Source of the DNA: Bacteroidota bacterium
Lineage (GTDB): Bacteria > Bacteroidota > Bacteroidia > Cytophagales > Cyclobacteriaceae
Reading direction: 5' to 3'
Length of the DNA stretch: 64,000 nucleotides
NCBI GenBank assembly: GCA_023417065.1
Contig: JAEZGH010000089.1
Location: 62,001 to 126,000, forward strand
Shown: in pieces, positions 26,150 through 35,092 of the stretch
Position numbering within the stretch: position 1 is the stretch's first letter
Layout: each line of letters begins with the position of its first letter
Notes under the pieces: generated by a model
What the model was told of the DNA's origin: nothing
Database searches by the model: none
Seen by the model: only the letters and a program-made list of their open reading frames with translations
Translations under genes and position numbers: made by a program

Positions 26150-27472
26150 ATGTCAAATTTTCGCTTTGAAACCCTACAATTACACGCCGGACAAGAAGTA
26201 GATCCAGTTACTCAATCACGTGCCGTTCCGATTTATCAAACTACATCATACACTTTCAAGAATTCTGAACACGGTGCTAACCTCTTTGCGCTAAAAGAAT
26301 TCGGTAATATTTATACGCGTATTCAGAATCCTACAACAGATGTGTTCGAGAAAAGAGTAGCAGCGCTCGAAGGCGGTGTGGCAGGTCTTGCAACGAGTTC
26401 TGGTCAGGCTGCACAGTTTCTGGCATTGCACAATATCCTCGAAGCTGGTGACAACTTCGTAACGTCAAGCTTCCTCTATGGAGGAACGTATAACCAGTTC
26501 AAAGTTACATTCAAACGCCTCGGAGTCGAAGCGCGCTTTGCTGAAGGCGACACGGCTGCTGCGTTTGAGAAACTGGTGGATGAAAAAACCAAAGCATTCT
26601 TTATTGAAACTATCGGTAACCCCGGCTTCAACATACCGGACTTTGAAGCAATCGCGGCCGTAGCAAGAAAACACGACATCCCGCTGATTGTCGATAACAC
26701 TTTCGGTGCGGCAGGATACCTTTTCAGACCTATTGATCATGGCGCCAACGTTGTGGTACAATCTGCAACGAAATGGATTGGTGGCCACGGAACGTCTATC
26801 GGTGGCGTGATCGTCGACGGAGGAAATTACAACTGGGGCAACGGCAAGTATCCGCAGTTCACTGAACCTTCTGAAGGGTACCACGGCCTGAAATTCTGGG
26901 ACGTCTTCGGAGAAGGAAACCCGCTGGGGCTGCCTAACGTGGCCTTCATCATCCGCGCCCGCGTGGAAGGATTGCGCGACCTGGGCCCATCACTCAGTCC
27001 GTTTAACTCATTCCTACTTCTGCAGGGACTTGAAACATTGTCACTACGCGTTCAGCGATCTGTAGACAATGCGCTTCTGCTGGCTCAATGGCTCGAAAAA
27101 CATCCGCTGGTAGAAAGTGTTAACTATCCTGGTCTTGAAAGCAGCACCTATCACAAGCTTGCGAAGAAATATCTGCGCAATGGCTTCGGCGCGGTGCTGT
27201 CGTTCACACTAAAAGGAACGAAGCAACACACCAGCGCCTTTGTAGATAACCTCAAGCTTATCAGTCACCTGGCAAACGTAGGTGATAGCAAAACGCTTAT
27301 CATACAACCTTCGGCTACAACGCATCAGCAACTAAGCGATGAGGAACAATTGACTGCGGGTGTACTGCCTAACTTGCTTCGCGTTTCTGTAGGTATCGAA
27401 CACATTGATGATATCAAAGGAGATTTCCAGCAGGCATTCGCGAAAGTATTCGAAGGCGAACTGGTATCCTGA
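26150..27472 (+). CDS. metY: O-acetylhomoserine sulfhydrylase
   Basis: MetY makes homocysteine from O-acetylhomoserine and sulfide, the direct sulfhydrylation route to methionine. The 440-residue PLP enzyme of the Cys/Met-metabolism family has the cofactor lysine K208 in VVQSATKWIGGHGT, the cofactor aspartate D182 in IVDNTFGA, and ALEGGVAGLATSSGQAAQ near residues 72-88. ATG at 26150 gives the family N-terminus MSNFRFETLQLHAGQ. The frame is open further upstream to 25946, but that part only mirrors the leader ORF in another frame. metX follows after 21 bases. Confidence 0.95.
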   Translation: MSNFRFETLQLHAGQEVDPVTQSRAVPIYQTTSYTFKNSEHGANLFALKEFGNIYTRIQNPTTDVFEKRVAALEGGVAGLATSSGQAAQFLALHNILEAGDNFVTSSFLYGGTYNQFKVTFKRLGVEARFAEGDTAAAFEKLVDEKTKAFFIETIGNPGFNIPDFEAIAAVARKHDIPLIVDNTFGAAGYLFRPIDHGANVVVQSATKWIGGHGTSIGGVIVDGGNYNWGNGKYPQFTEPSEGYHGLKFWDVFGEGNPLGLPNVAFIIRARVEGLRDLGPSLSPFNSFLLLQGLETLSLRVQRSVDNALLLAQWLEKHPLVESVNYPGLESSTYHKLAKKYLRNGFGAVLSFTLKGTKQHTSAFVDNLKLISHLANVGDSKTLIIQPSATTHQQLSDEEQLTAGVLPNLLRVSVGIEHIDDIKGDFQQAFAKVFEGELVS

Positions 27473-27493
27473 CATCCAGGCACATCTTACAAC

Positions 27494-28540
27494 ATGGAGA
27501 GACACGATCATACATTTCACTATTCAAAGCCATTTCTGCTGGAGGCCGGGGGAGTACTTCCCGGCTTCCAGTTAGCTTACACTACGTTAGGGAAGCTGAA
27601 TCACGACCGTTCCAACGTTGTATGGGTGTGCCACGCGCTGACGGGAAGTTCAGATTTCACCGATTGGTGGGGAGAACTGTTTCGCGAAGGCAGTGCATTT
27701 GATCCACGCGACTATTTCATAATCTGCGCGAACATGCTCGGCGGATGTTACGGATCAACAGGTCCACTTTCAATAAACAACGAAACGGGTAAGCCGTGGT
27801 TTCATACTTTTCCTGACTTGACCAACCGCGACGTTGTTGGCGCGTTTGATCTGCTTCGCAAAGAATTGAAACTCCACCGTATTCATACCTTGATAGGCGG
27901 ATCCCTTGGGGGGCAGCAGGTTGTTGAATGGGCTGTTCAGAAGCCAGATGTGTTTGAACATATCATCCCTATTGCATGCGATGCCTTTTTTTCTCCATGG
28001 GGAATTGCATTCAATGAAGCTCAGCGCATGGCAATCAAGGCCGATCCAACATGGGCCACGGACGCGCCGGAAGCAGGTTCAGAAGGTCTGAAAGCTGCAC
28101 GCGCCATCGGCATGATCTCTTACAGGTATTATGAGACATTCAATCAGACGCAGGCCGAAAAGACCGACGACAAAATCGATGGTTTCAGAGCTGCATCGTA
28201 TCAGCAATACCAGGGCGAAAAACTTGTTAACAGGTTTAATGCGTTCTCGTACTGGAGATTGAGCAAGATGATGGATAGCCATAACGTTGGCCGCGGAAGA
28301 TCCTCGGTAAAAAATGCGCTGTCACAGATCAAGGCCAGAACGCTGGTAATCGGAATTGACACGGATATCTTGTTCCCGACGACGGAACAGAAATTCATCG
28401 CCGAGCATGTTCCGTCAGCCCAGTATCGCGAGGTAACGTCGCTCTATGGTCACGATGGGTTTCTCGTCGAATTTGACCAATTGGATACGATTCTAAAAAC
28501 GTTTTATCAAGAAAAAGAGACGCGGTCAGTCCTGGCTTAA
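27494..28540 (+). CDS. metX: Homoserine O-acetyltransferase
   Basis: MetX activates homoserine with acetyl-CoA to give the MetY substrate. The 348-residue alpha/beta hydrolase has the nucleophile S137 in GGSLGGQQVVEWA, the acid residue in GIDTDILFPTTEQ and the histidine in LYGHDGFLVEF, forming the usual triad. N-terminal landmarks are CHALTGSSD and GGCYGSTGP. Some enzymes of this family use succinyl-CoA, which cannot be excluded by eye, but the adjacent metY favours acetyl. It is the middle gene of metY-metX-hom with gaps of 21 and 22 bases. Confidence 0.94.
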   Translation: MERHDHTFHYSKPFLLEAGGVLPGFQLAYTTLGKLNHDRSNVVWVCHALTGSSDFTDWWGELFREGSAFDPRDYFIICANMLGGCYGSTGPLSINNETGKPWFHTFPDLTNRDVVGAFDLLRKELKLHRIHTLIGGSLGGQQVVEWAVQKPDVFEHIIPIACDAFFSPWGIAFNEAQRMAIKADPTWATDAPEAGSEGLKAARAIGMISYRYYETFNQTQAEKTDDKIDGFRAASYQQYQGEKLVNRFNAFSYWRLSKMMDSHNVGRGRSSVKNALSQIKARTLVIGIDTDILFPTTEQKFIAEHVPSAQYREVTSLYGHDGFLVEFDQLDTILKTFYQEKETRSVLA

Positions 28541-28562
28541 GACTGCTCGCGCTAAACAGAAT

Positions 28563-29786
28563 ATGAAAAAGAATTTGAAACTCGGTTTGTTTGGTTTTGG
28601 ATGCGTGGGGCAAGGCTTGTATCACGTGCTGGAAGAAACCCAGGGGGTCAAGGCGGAAATAAAAAAGATCTGCGTAAAGAACCGGAACAAACAGCGCCCT
28701 TTGGCGGAGGACTTGTTTACGTTTTCAAAGGAAGATATCCTCGATGATCCGGAGATCGATGTCGTCGTTGAGCTGATCGATGATGCCGAAGCGGCGTATG
28801 AGATCGTAACCGCTTCGCTCAGGAAGGGAAAAGCTGTCGTTACCGCAAATAAGAAAATGCTTGCCGAACATCTGGAGGAGCTGTTTCACCTGCAGAAGGA
28901 AACTGGTAAACCGCTTCTTTATGAAGGAGCGGTCTGCGGCAGCATACCCATCCTTCGGAACCTCGAGGAATACTATGACAATGATTTGATAAGCAGCATC
29001 GAAGGAATCTTTAACGGTTCGACAAACTTTATCCTTACGCGAGTCTTCGAAGAGAACAAGAACTATGGCGAGGCATTGCTTCAGGCGCAGGAGCTTGGCT
29101 TTGCTGAATCCGATCCGCGACTTGACGTTCAGGGATATGATCCGAAATACAAATTGGTGATTGCTATCGCACACACTTTTGGTGTCTTCGTTAAGCCAGA
29201 CGATGTGGCAAACATCGGCATCGACCGTATTTCGGAATTGGATCTCAAATTTGCGCGCGAGAACAACTACTTCATCAAGCTCGTTGCCCGCGCCTTCAAG
29301 CTGAAGGGTCGTATTTATGGCTTCGTAGCTCCGCAGTTCGTTAAGTCAACGCATCCCCTCGCGGCAGTCCGTAATGAATATAATGCCGTTCAGGTAGAAG
29401 GTGCATTTGCTGAGAAGCAGTTGTTTATTGGAAAGGGCGCGGGAAGCTACCCTACCGGTTCAGCCGTCCTGAGTGACGTGTCGGCTCTTACCTACGACTA
29501 TGCCTACGAATACAAAAAACTGCATCAGGGCTCACAGTTCACGTTTTCAAATGACCTGCTTGTGGAGGCATTTGTCAGCTTTGATAAAACTGCACCGATA
29601 ACGATTGGAGATTTCGAGAATTTTAAGTCAGGATATGCTGCCAACGGGAAACAATATATGGTTGGACAGGTAAAACTCGAAAGATTATTAGAGTGGCACG
29701 AAAACTATGGCGCCGGGATAATTCTTGCGCCGGAGTCAAGTTTTGTTCCGGCGGAAACAATCCGCGAAACAGCAGGAGTGATTTAA
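28563..29786 (+). CDS. hom: Homoserine dehydrogenase
   Basis: Hom reduces aspartate semialdehyde to homoserine, feeding MetX. The 407-residue protein has the Rossmann motif GFGCVGQGLYHVL at its N-terminus, then TANKKMLAEH, EGAVCGSIPILR, the family signature GIFNGSTNFILTR, and ESDPRLDVQGYDPKYKL. There is no fused aspartokinase. About 80 residues after the catalytic part form a small C-terminal domain whose type I cannot assign; it lacks a clear ACT pattern. It completes the operon from aspartate semialdehyde to homocysteine. No terminator was found directly after it. Confidence 0.94.
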   Translation: MKKNLKLGLFGFGCVGQGLYHVLEETQGVKAEIKKICVKNRNKQRPLAEDLFTFSKEDILDDPEIDVVVELIDDAEAAYEIVTASLRKGKAVVTANKKMLAEHLEELFHLQKETGKPLLYEGAVCGSIPILRNLEEYYDNDLISSIEGIFNGSTNFILTRVFEENKNYGEALLQAQELGFAESDPRLDVQGYDPKYKLVIAIAHTFGVFVKPDDVANIGIDRISELDLKFARENNYFIKLVARAFKLKGRIYGFVAPQFVKSTHPLAAVRNEYNAVQVEGAFAEKQLFIGKGAGSYPTGSAVLSDVSALTYDYAYEYKKLHQGSQFTFSNDLLVEAFVSFDKTAPITIGDFENFKSGYAANGKQYMVGQVKLERLLEWHENYGAGIILAPESSFVPAETIRETAGVI

Positions 29787-29975
29787 CACGCAGGACTTCT
29801 TCCAGTAGAAACGTTTCGCTGTTCACTGCATGGTGACTACACAGTATTCGACAAAACTGAAGCGTTTCTTACATCCATTTTTCATACATCCTTAGAGGTA
29901 TGATTCAGTGCTTTTAACAAGGCTCTGAAACGGAAAAAATCTACCCTTTTCCGTGCAGTTTGTAAACCCTCCACC

Positions 29976-29983
29976 TATATTTG
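29976..29983 (+). promoter_or_regulatory. Predicted nqrF promoter, -7 box
   Basis: TATATTTG is an exact TAnnTTTG match, 24 bases before the ATG at 30008. An upstream TTG (29960-29962) is only 13 bases away, shorter than usual. The preceding 29787-29975 stretch holds no gene that I can see, only an eight-pair hairpin (ACGGAAAA/TTTTCCGT, 29930-29954). Confidence 0.5.
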
Positions 29984-30007
29984 TACCCGTTAAAATCACG
30001 TGTTTCG

Positions 30008-31303
30008 ATGTTAATTCTGGTTTCTATAATTGCATTTACGCTGGTTATTCTGTTACTGGTGTTTATGCTCCTGCTGGCTCAGAAGAAGTTGGTACAGTCG
30101 GGTCCTGTGAAAATCGTTATCAACGGCGAAAAGGAGATTACAGTCTCCGCTGGAAGCTCCCTGTTGAGCACGCTTGCCAATGAGAAGATATTCCTGCCCT
30201 CGGCTTGCGGTGGCGGTGGTACTTGCGCTATGTGTAAATGTGTTGTGGAATCCGGTGGCGGCGACGTGCTTCCAACGGAGTTGGGTCACCTCTCGCGCAA
30301 GGAACGCAACGAACATGTCCGCCTGGGCTGCCAGGTTAAGGTGAAGCAGGATCTCAACATCCGCATCCCGGAAGAAATCTTCGGAATCAAGAAATGGGAA
30401 TGCGAGGTTGTTTCTAACTACAACGTATCAACCTTTATTAAAGAGTTTAAGGTAAAGCTGCCTCCTGGCGAATCGCTGAAGTTCGAAGCAGGTGGTTATA
30501 TCCAGATTGACGTTCCGCCGATTACGGTAGACTATAAAACCATTGATATTACTCCGCACCCTGAATTAGGACACGCTGATCCTAATGTATTTAAAGGTGA
30601 CTGGGATAAGTTTAAGCTTTGGGATCTGAAGATGAAGAACGAAGAACCAATCTTCAGAGCCTATTCCATGGCCAACCACCCGGCTGAGGGAAATATCATT
30701 ATGCTCAACATTCGTGTGGCAACCCCACCGTGGGATCGCGCCAACAACAGATGGATGGATGTGAACCCTGGTATTTGCTCATCGTACATCTTCGGCCGCA
30801 AGCCCGGCGACAAGGTGACGATTTCCGGACCTTACGGTGAATTCCACATCAACCCAACCCAGCGCGAGATGATCTACATCGGCGGTGGGGCAGGTATGGC
30901 GCCGTTACGCGCACAAATCTTCCACTTGTTCCATACTGAGCGAACCAACAGGAAAGTTTCCTACTGGTATGGAGGTCGCTCGAAGAAGGAATTGTTCTAC
31001 GTTGATCACTTCCGGAGAATCGAGCAGGAGTTCCCTAACTTCCAGTTCAATATCGGTCTTAGCGAACCGCTTCCCGAGGACAACTGGAAAGTGAAGAAGA
31101 GCCTCGAAGACCGCGAAGGCGACGGATACGTAGGCTTTATCCACCAATGTCTGTATGACAATTACCTCAAGAATCACCCGGCTCCTGAGGACGTCGAATA
31201 CTACCTTTGCGGACCTCCTCTGATGAACGCTGCGGTTTTGAAGATGCTGGATGAAATGGGTATTCCGAAAGAGAATATTCGCTTCGACGACTTCGGAGGG
31301 TAA
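30008..31303 (+). CDS. nqrF: Na+-translocating NADH:quinone reductase subunit F
   Basis: NqrF is the NADH-oxidising subunit of the sodium-pumping Na+-NQR complex. The 431-residue protein has one N-terminal membrane helix (residues 2-23), then a [2Fe-2S] ferredoxin domain with C67, C73, C76 and C108. An FAD domain follows with RAYSMANHPAEG, then an NADH domain with YIGGGAGMAPLRAQ and the C-terminal YLCGPP. ATG at 30008 is supported by the promoter box; a TTG at 29981 overlaps that box. Unusually, nqrA-E are not adjacent: hom lies upstream and a small membrane protein downstream. A strong terminator follows. Confidence 0.94.
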   Translation: MLILVSIIAFTLVILLLVFMLLLAQKKLVQSGPVKIVINGEKEITVSAGSSLLSTLANEKIFLPSACGGGGTCAMCKCVVESGGGDVLPTELGHLSRKERNEHVRLGCQVKVKQDLNIRIPEEIFGIKKWECEVVSNYNVSTFIKEFKVKLPPGESLKFEAGGYIQIDVPPITVDYKTIDITPHPELGHADPNVFKGDWDKFKLWDLKMKNEEPIFRAYSMANHPAEGNIIMLNIRVATPPWDRANNRWMDVNPGICSSYIFGRKPGDKVTISGPYGEFHINPTQREMIYIGGGAGMAPLRAQIFHLFHTERTNRKVSYWYGGRSKKELFYVDHFRRIEQEFPNFQFNIGLSEPLPEDNWKVKKSLEDREGDGYVGFIHQCLYDNYLKNHPAPEDVEYYLCGPPLMNAAVLKMLDEMGIPKENIRFDDFGG

Positions 31304-31325
31304 TGCCCTCAAGAAAAGAAACCAT

Positions 31326-31356
31326 AAGGCCGGCATTTGCCGGCCTTTGCTTTTTT
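31326..31356 (+). terminator. Intrinsic terminator after nqrF
   Basis: AAGGCCGGC and GCCGGCCTT form a perfect nine-pair stem with loop ATTT, followed by TGCTTTTTT. Confidence 0.9.
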
Positions 31357-31396
31357 CAACAGGTTTCGGTAAATATGTTATACCAAACCTGAACCG

Positions 31397-31942
31397 TTGA
31401 AAAGATTCGTCGCCATCTTTTTCCTGTTCCTATTTCTCTTCAACATAGGAGGATACTACCTGGTATTCCTGGCAATGGAATCCAAGGCAAAAAACGATCT
31501 CCTTTCGCGACTCGATGCCCGGGCCTATACACCTGACGAGACACTTACACTTTCAATTCCCTTGTCCATGCCGTATCCGATCAACACGGGTGAATATGAA
31601 GGGGCTGCAGGCGAATTCTATCAGGATGGGAATTTCTACAAACTCATGAGTCAAAAGGTAGAGAACGACACGCTCTTCATCCTTTGTATTCGTGATGACC
31701 GGTCCGCCAGGATTGTCAGCGCTTTTCAGGATTTCTCCAAAGCGGCAAACAACCTCCCCGTTGCTTCGAAAGAAGCTATGAATTTTCTGGCCAAACTTTA
31801 CAAGGATTACGACACGTCTGAATTTGTGTTCCGATATAAAAGCAGGTTCCTCTTTGCGAAGACCTACTATGCATACTTCATGTCATCGCCGGATGATGTA
31901 CCCTCCGTCGTCGATACTCCTCCGCCTCAACAAAAAGCGTGA
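31397..31942 (+). CDS. Membrane-anchored protein of unknown function
   Basis: The 181-residue protein is not recognised. It begins with a strong hydrophobic segment (FVAIFFLFLFLFNIGGYYLVFLAM), a signal anchor or single membrane helix, followed by a soluble, probably periplasmic domain of about 150 residues and a Pro/Gln-rich end (DTPPPQQKA). No ATG precedes the hydrophobic segment, so TTG at 31397 is taken as the start. It lies 85 bases before an outer-membrane barrel gene on the same strand and may act with it. Confidence 0.65.
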   Translation: MKRFVAIFFLFLFLFNIGGYYLVFLAMESKAKNDLLSRLDARAYTPDETLTLSIPLSMPYPINTGEYEGAAGEFYQDGNFYKLMSQKVENDTLFILCIRDDRSARIVSAFQDFSKAANNLPVASKEAMNFLAKLYKDYDTSEFVFRYKSRFLFAKTYYAYFMSSPDDVPSVVDTPPPQQKA

Positions 31943-32027
31943 CCTTTTCTTTCAGTTGACATGCCTTTACCAACCGGTGAATGGCACCGTACACTTATTC
32001 AATTTCTTAAAAAACTAACACGCTATT

Positions 32028-33128
32028 ATGATTAGAAATTTCTACCTGACTATACTTTTCTTTGTTGTTTTGACTCTGCCATCTGAAGTAAACGGACAAG
32101 GTTGCGTCGCGGTACGGAACATGTCCGGGTGCAGCCTGACCTATGATTCAACTTCTTCTGCAGACAAGTTCCTGGTAAGTCTGAATTACCGATACTTCAG
32201 ATCCTACAAACACTTCCGTGGTGATCACGAAGAAAAGGAACGCGTAGAAAACGGAACTGAGGTAATCAATAACGACAACTCTGTGATCTTTGGCTTTAAC
32301 TATTTTGTAAATCGCCGGTTCAGTGTAGGCATTTCAATACCGTTTCTCTATATCGATCGTTCATCGATGTACGAACACTACGGAAACGCACCTCAGCAAA
32401 ATCCCGACAGGAAACGTTTCGGGACTCACTCCTCAGGGCTTGGAGACATCAGAGTGTCGGCGAATTATATGATGATGCCTTCTCATAACTCACGACTTTC
32501 CCTTGGCCTTGGCGTAAAGCTCCCTACAGGTAATTATGAATATAAAGACCATTTTCACAAGCGGGCGAAAAATGGCTCTGACAGTCTCGTGTACCAGGTG
32601 GTTGACCAGTCGATTCAACCTGGAGACGGCGGTACAGGGATTATCCTCGAAGGTAGCTTTGTGCAAAGCCTTAATGCGCGCTGGCTCTTGTACGCTGATG
32701 GGTTATACATGCTAAACCCACGAAATACGAATGGTATCAGGCGGTCAAATCTTAATACCACCGCGCCTAACGGGAATGAATTCTCAGTAGCGGATCAATT
32801 TTTCGCACGACTGGGCGCACGTTATACGGTCGGAAAAGTTCAGCTTGGTCTTGGTGGCCGCGTTGAAGGTATTCCTGCACGCGATCTCGTCGGAAGAAGT
32901 GATGGCTTCAGAAGACCCGGCCATATCATCTCCATAGAACCATCATTGCTTTTCACCAGTGGCCCGCATACGATTGGCTTGAACGTACCAGTTGCGTTGT
33001 ATCGAAATCGCATCAGAAGTGTGCTTGATGTACAACGCACCGCCGAACTCGGAACTCGTCAGCACGGCGACGCGGCATTTGCAGACTGGCTGTTGTCAGT
33101 TTCATATGCCTACAGAATTCAGCGTTGA
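32028..33128 (+). CDS. Predicted outer-membrane beta-barrel protein
   Basis: The 366-residue protein has a signal peptide ending near SEVNGQ. The mature part alternates hydrophobic and polar residues in strand-length runs (KFLVSLNYRYFRSYKHF, RRFSVGISIPFLYID, RLSLGLGVKLPTGNYEY) and ends WLLSVSYAYRIQR, a typical barrel closing strand. Two cysteines near the mature N-terminus (CVAVRNMSGC) could form a disulfide. It resembles transporter-like barrels of unknown substrate. The gene directly upstream encodes a small membrane protein. Confidence 0.75.
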   Translation: MIRNFYLTILFFVVLTLPSEVNGQGCVAVRNMSGCSLTYDSTSSADKFLVSLNYRYFRSYKHFRGDHEEKERVENGTEVINNDNSVIFGFNYFVNRRFSVGISIPFLYIDRSSMYEHYGNAPQQNPDRKRFGTHSSGLGDIRVSANYMMMPSHNSRLSLGLGVKLPTGNYEYKDHFHKRAKNGSDSLVYQVVDQSIQPGDGGTGIILEGSFVQSLNARWLLYADGLYMLNPRNTNGIRRSNLNTTAPNGNEFSVADQFFARLGARYTVGKVQLGLGGRVEGIPARDLVGRSDGFRRPGHIISIEPSLLFTSGPHTIGLNVPVALYRNRIRSVLDVQRTAELGTRQHGDAAFADWLLSVSYAYRIQR

Positions 33129-33149
33129 TAACGAGTTGGCGATAATCCA

Positions 33150-33177
33150 GAGAGCCTGTGACCAATCACAGGCTCTC
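33150..33177. terminator. Perfect 12-bp hairpin between convergent genes
   Basis: GAGAGCCTGTGA and TCACAGGCTCTC form a perfect 12-pair stem with loop CCAA. It lies exactly between the barrel gene stop and the histidine kinase stop, and probably ends both transcripts, although neither side has a clear T-run. Confidence 0.6.
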
Positions 33178-33178
33178 G

Positions 33179-34924
33179 TCATTCCTGGGCTGTGGGAGCA
33201 AGTTCAGGGATGGTGAGCCGGACGGTGGTTCCCGTGTGCACTTCTGATTCAATAGATAAATTCCCGTTCAGTTTATCGATGGCTTCTTTCACAATATAGA
33301 GACCAAGGCCGGATCCCGCATTGTCATCAGTAGCGCGGTAGAACATCTTGCCGAGATTCGGCAAATGCTCTTTCTCAATACCCTTGCCGTTGTCTTCGAC
33401 CACCAGGTGCGCCGTACGATCAATCATTTGAACGGAAATTTTGATGACAGGGTCCCTTCCGTTGCGATAGCGAATTGCGTTTGACAGCAAGTTGTTCAGA
33501 ATCACTTTTAACCTCCATCGATCAGAGTAGAATACTTTGGGTTGATCAATTGTAATGATCTTCTCCACATCTCCGCCATCAAGTGTCGTGTATTTCAGCT
33601 GTTCAAATGCCTCGCTTATGATATCGCTGAAGAAAATCTGATCACGCGTCACTTCAAGTCGCGAGTTTCTCGACTGGTCAAGTATCTCTCGTATAAAATG
33701 ATCCTGCTGAAGCGCACTTTTGTTAATAAGCTCCAGATAGGTGTTCTTCATCTTCGGATTTCTGTCCTGCTTGGCAAGGTTGATCAAGCCAAGTACTGAT
33801 GCAATGGGCGCCCGAAGATCATGCGATACGCTATAGACAAAGTTGTCTAGCTCGCTGTTGCGTTTGCTAAGCTCTTCATTTGTCTTTTTGATTTTTCGTT
33901 CAGCCTCTTTTCTAATTTGAATTTCTTCCTTCAATGCCCGCGTGCGCTCGAGAACCTTCGACTCCAGCGTGGCGGTAAGATCGAGCAGTTGCTTTTGCGC
34001 GGCCCTGCGTTCGGTAACTGTGGCTGAGAGTACAATGGTTGAAATGCTGATGACACCAACAAAAATCTGCAGCAAAAGCATGGAGTTATAAGCATCCTTC
34101 AACACAAACGGACCATAGCCATTAACCGTCGCATAGATAGCCAGAAGCGACGTCACCATAACTCCGGCAGTGGCTATAGCGAGATTGAAACGAAATGCAA
34201 TCCAAAGCAGAAAAGGGAGCACAAGGAAAGGAAGCGCGTGCTGAAATGTCTGAGCTACGTAATCAATCTGAAGCAGGATAAACAGTAGCATTCCGAAAAA
34301 AATAAAGACGCCGATTTCACCCACCTTCTCCCAGGTAAGCCTAAGCGACGGAGGCTGTGCAAGTGAAAGAATGAACGGCGTAAAAAGAAAAATACCGACT
34401 GCGTTTCCCACCCACGACGAAAGTGCAGCTTTGAGGAACACATTGTCGTAAGAAACCTGGTTTGCCATCAACACCCACGTGGCTATACCCGCACCGGACA
34501 CGCACATGATCATGGTGACGAGCAAAAACCGGAAGGCATTCTTGGAAGAGCCGAAGGGGTATCGCTCTTTCACCGTAACCTGAAGCAAGGCGCTTCCCAG
34601 CACGGCTTCGATCGTATTAGCAACGGCTATTCCGGAACTGATGAAAATTACTGTTGATGATCCTATCCCGGGGTTATTCCAGAAGGCCAGGATGTTTGCA
34701 ACCAGCGAACCGATCATAATGCCTGGCCAGACGCTGCGTCCAAAGAGAAGGGTCAAGGCGAATGCTACGCCGGAGGGCGGCCATGTGGGCAGACTGGTGG
34801 TGTTTTCGAAGGCGAGATAATAGCCCAGCCTCGCTGCGAGATAATATGACACTGCCACGCCGATAATTTTCAGGTCGTGACTTTGACGAAGTGAAAGCTT
34901 AGGAGCCGTTAATATAGTTCTCAC
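33179..34924 (-). CDS. Sensor histidine kinase with MASE1 membrane domain
   Basis: The 581-residue protein starts with about 300 residues of membrane helices of the MASE1 sensor type (LGYYLAFENTTSLPTWPPSGVAFAL). A coiled-coil linker follows (EEIQIRKEAERKIKKTNEELSKRNSEL), then the HisKA domain with phospho-acceptor VYSVSHDLRAPIAS, and the ATPase domain with N box LLSNAIRYRNG and G boxes VEDNGKGIEKEH and GSGLGLYIVKEAI. GTG at 34924 is the likely start. No response regulator lies next to it. The ligand of MASE1 is not generally known. Confidence 0.92.
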   Translation of the reverse strand: MRTILTAPKLSLRQSHDLKIIGVAVSYYLAARLGYYLAFENTTSLPTWPPSGVAFALTLLFGRSVWPGIMIGSLVANILAFWNNPGIGSSTVIFISSGIAVANTIEAVLGSALLQVTVKERYPFGSSKNAFRFLLVTMIMCVSGAGIATWVLMANQVSYDNVFLKAALSSWVGNAVGIFLFTPFILSLAQPPSLRLTWEKVGEIGVFIFFGMLLFILLQIDYVAQTFQHALPFLVLPFLLWIAFRFNLAIATAGVMVTSLLAIYATVNGYGPFVLKDAYNSMLLLQIFVGVISISTIVLSATVTERRAAQKQLLDLTATLESKVLERTRALKEEIQIRKEAERKIKKTNEELSKRNSELDNFVYSVSHDLRAPIASVLGLINLAKQDRNPKMKNTYLELINKSALQQDHFIREILDQSRNSRLEVTRDQIFFSDIISEAFEQLKYTTLDGGDVEKIITIDQPKVFYSDRWRLKVILNNLLSNAIRYRNGRDPVIKISVQMIDRTAHLVVEDNGKGIEKEHLPNLGKMFYRATDDNAGSGLGLYIVKEAIDKLNGNLSIESEVHTGTTVRLTIPELAPTAQE

Positions 34925-35092
34925 CCGTAAGTAAATATATATATTATTCTGAATTCAAAGCAGTATCGAAGTATTCTATCAGTAATTTTGTCGCAGTTGT
35001 TAAAATGAAATCCAGAAGAGGTTATAATTGTCCGGCCTTGAAACCTTCAATGGTAATGACTTTGATATATTGATACCTGAAATTACAGCAGC

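Noticed and set aside
29930..29954. Hairpin ACGGAAAA/TTTTCCGT after hom as a terminator
   Set aside because: The loop and stem are plausible, but the stem is A/T-rich and followed by GCAGTTTG, not a T-run.
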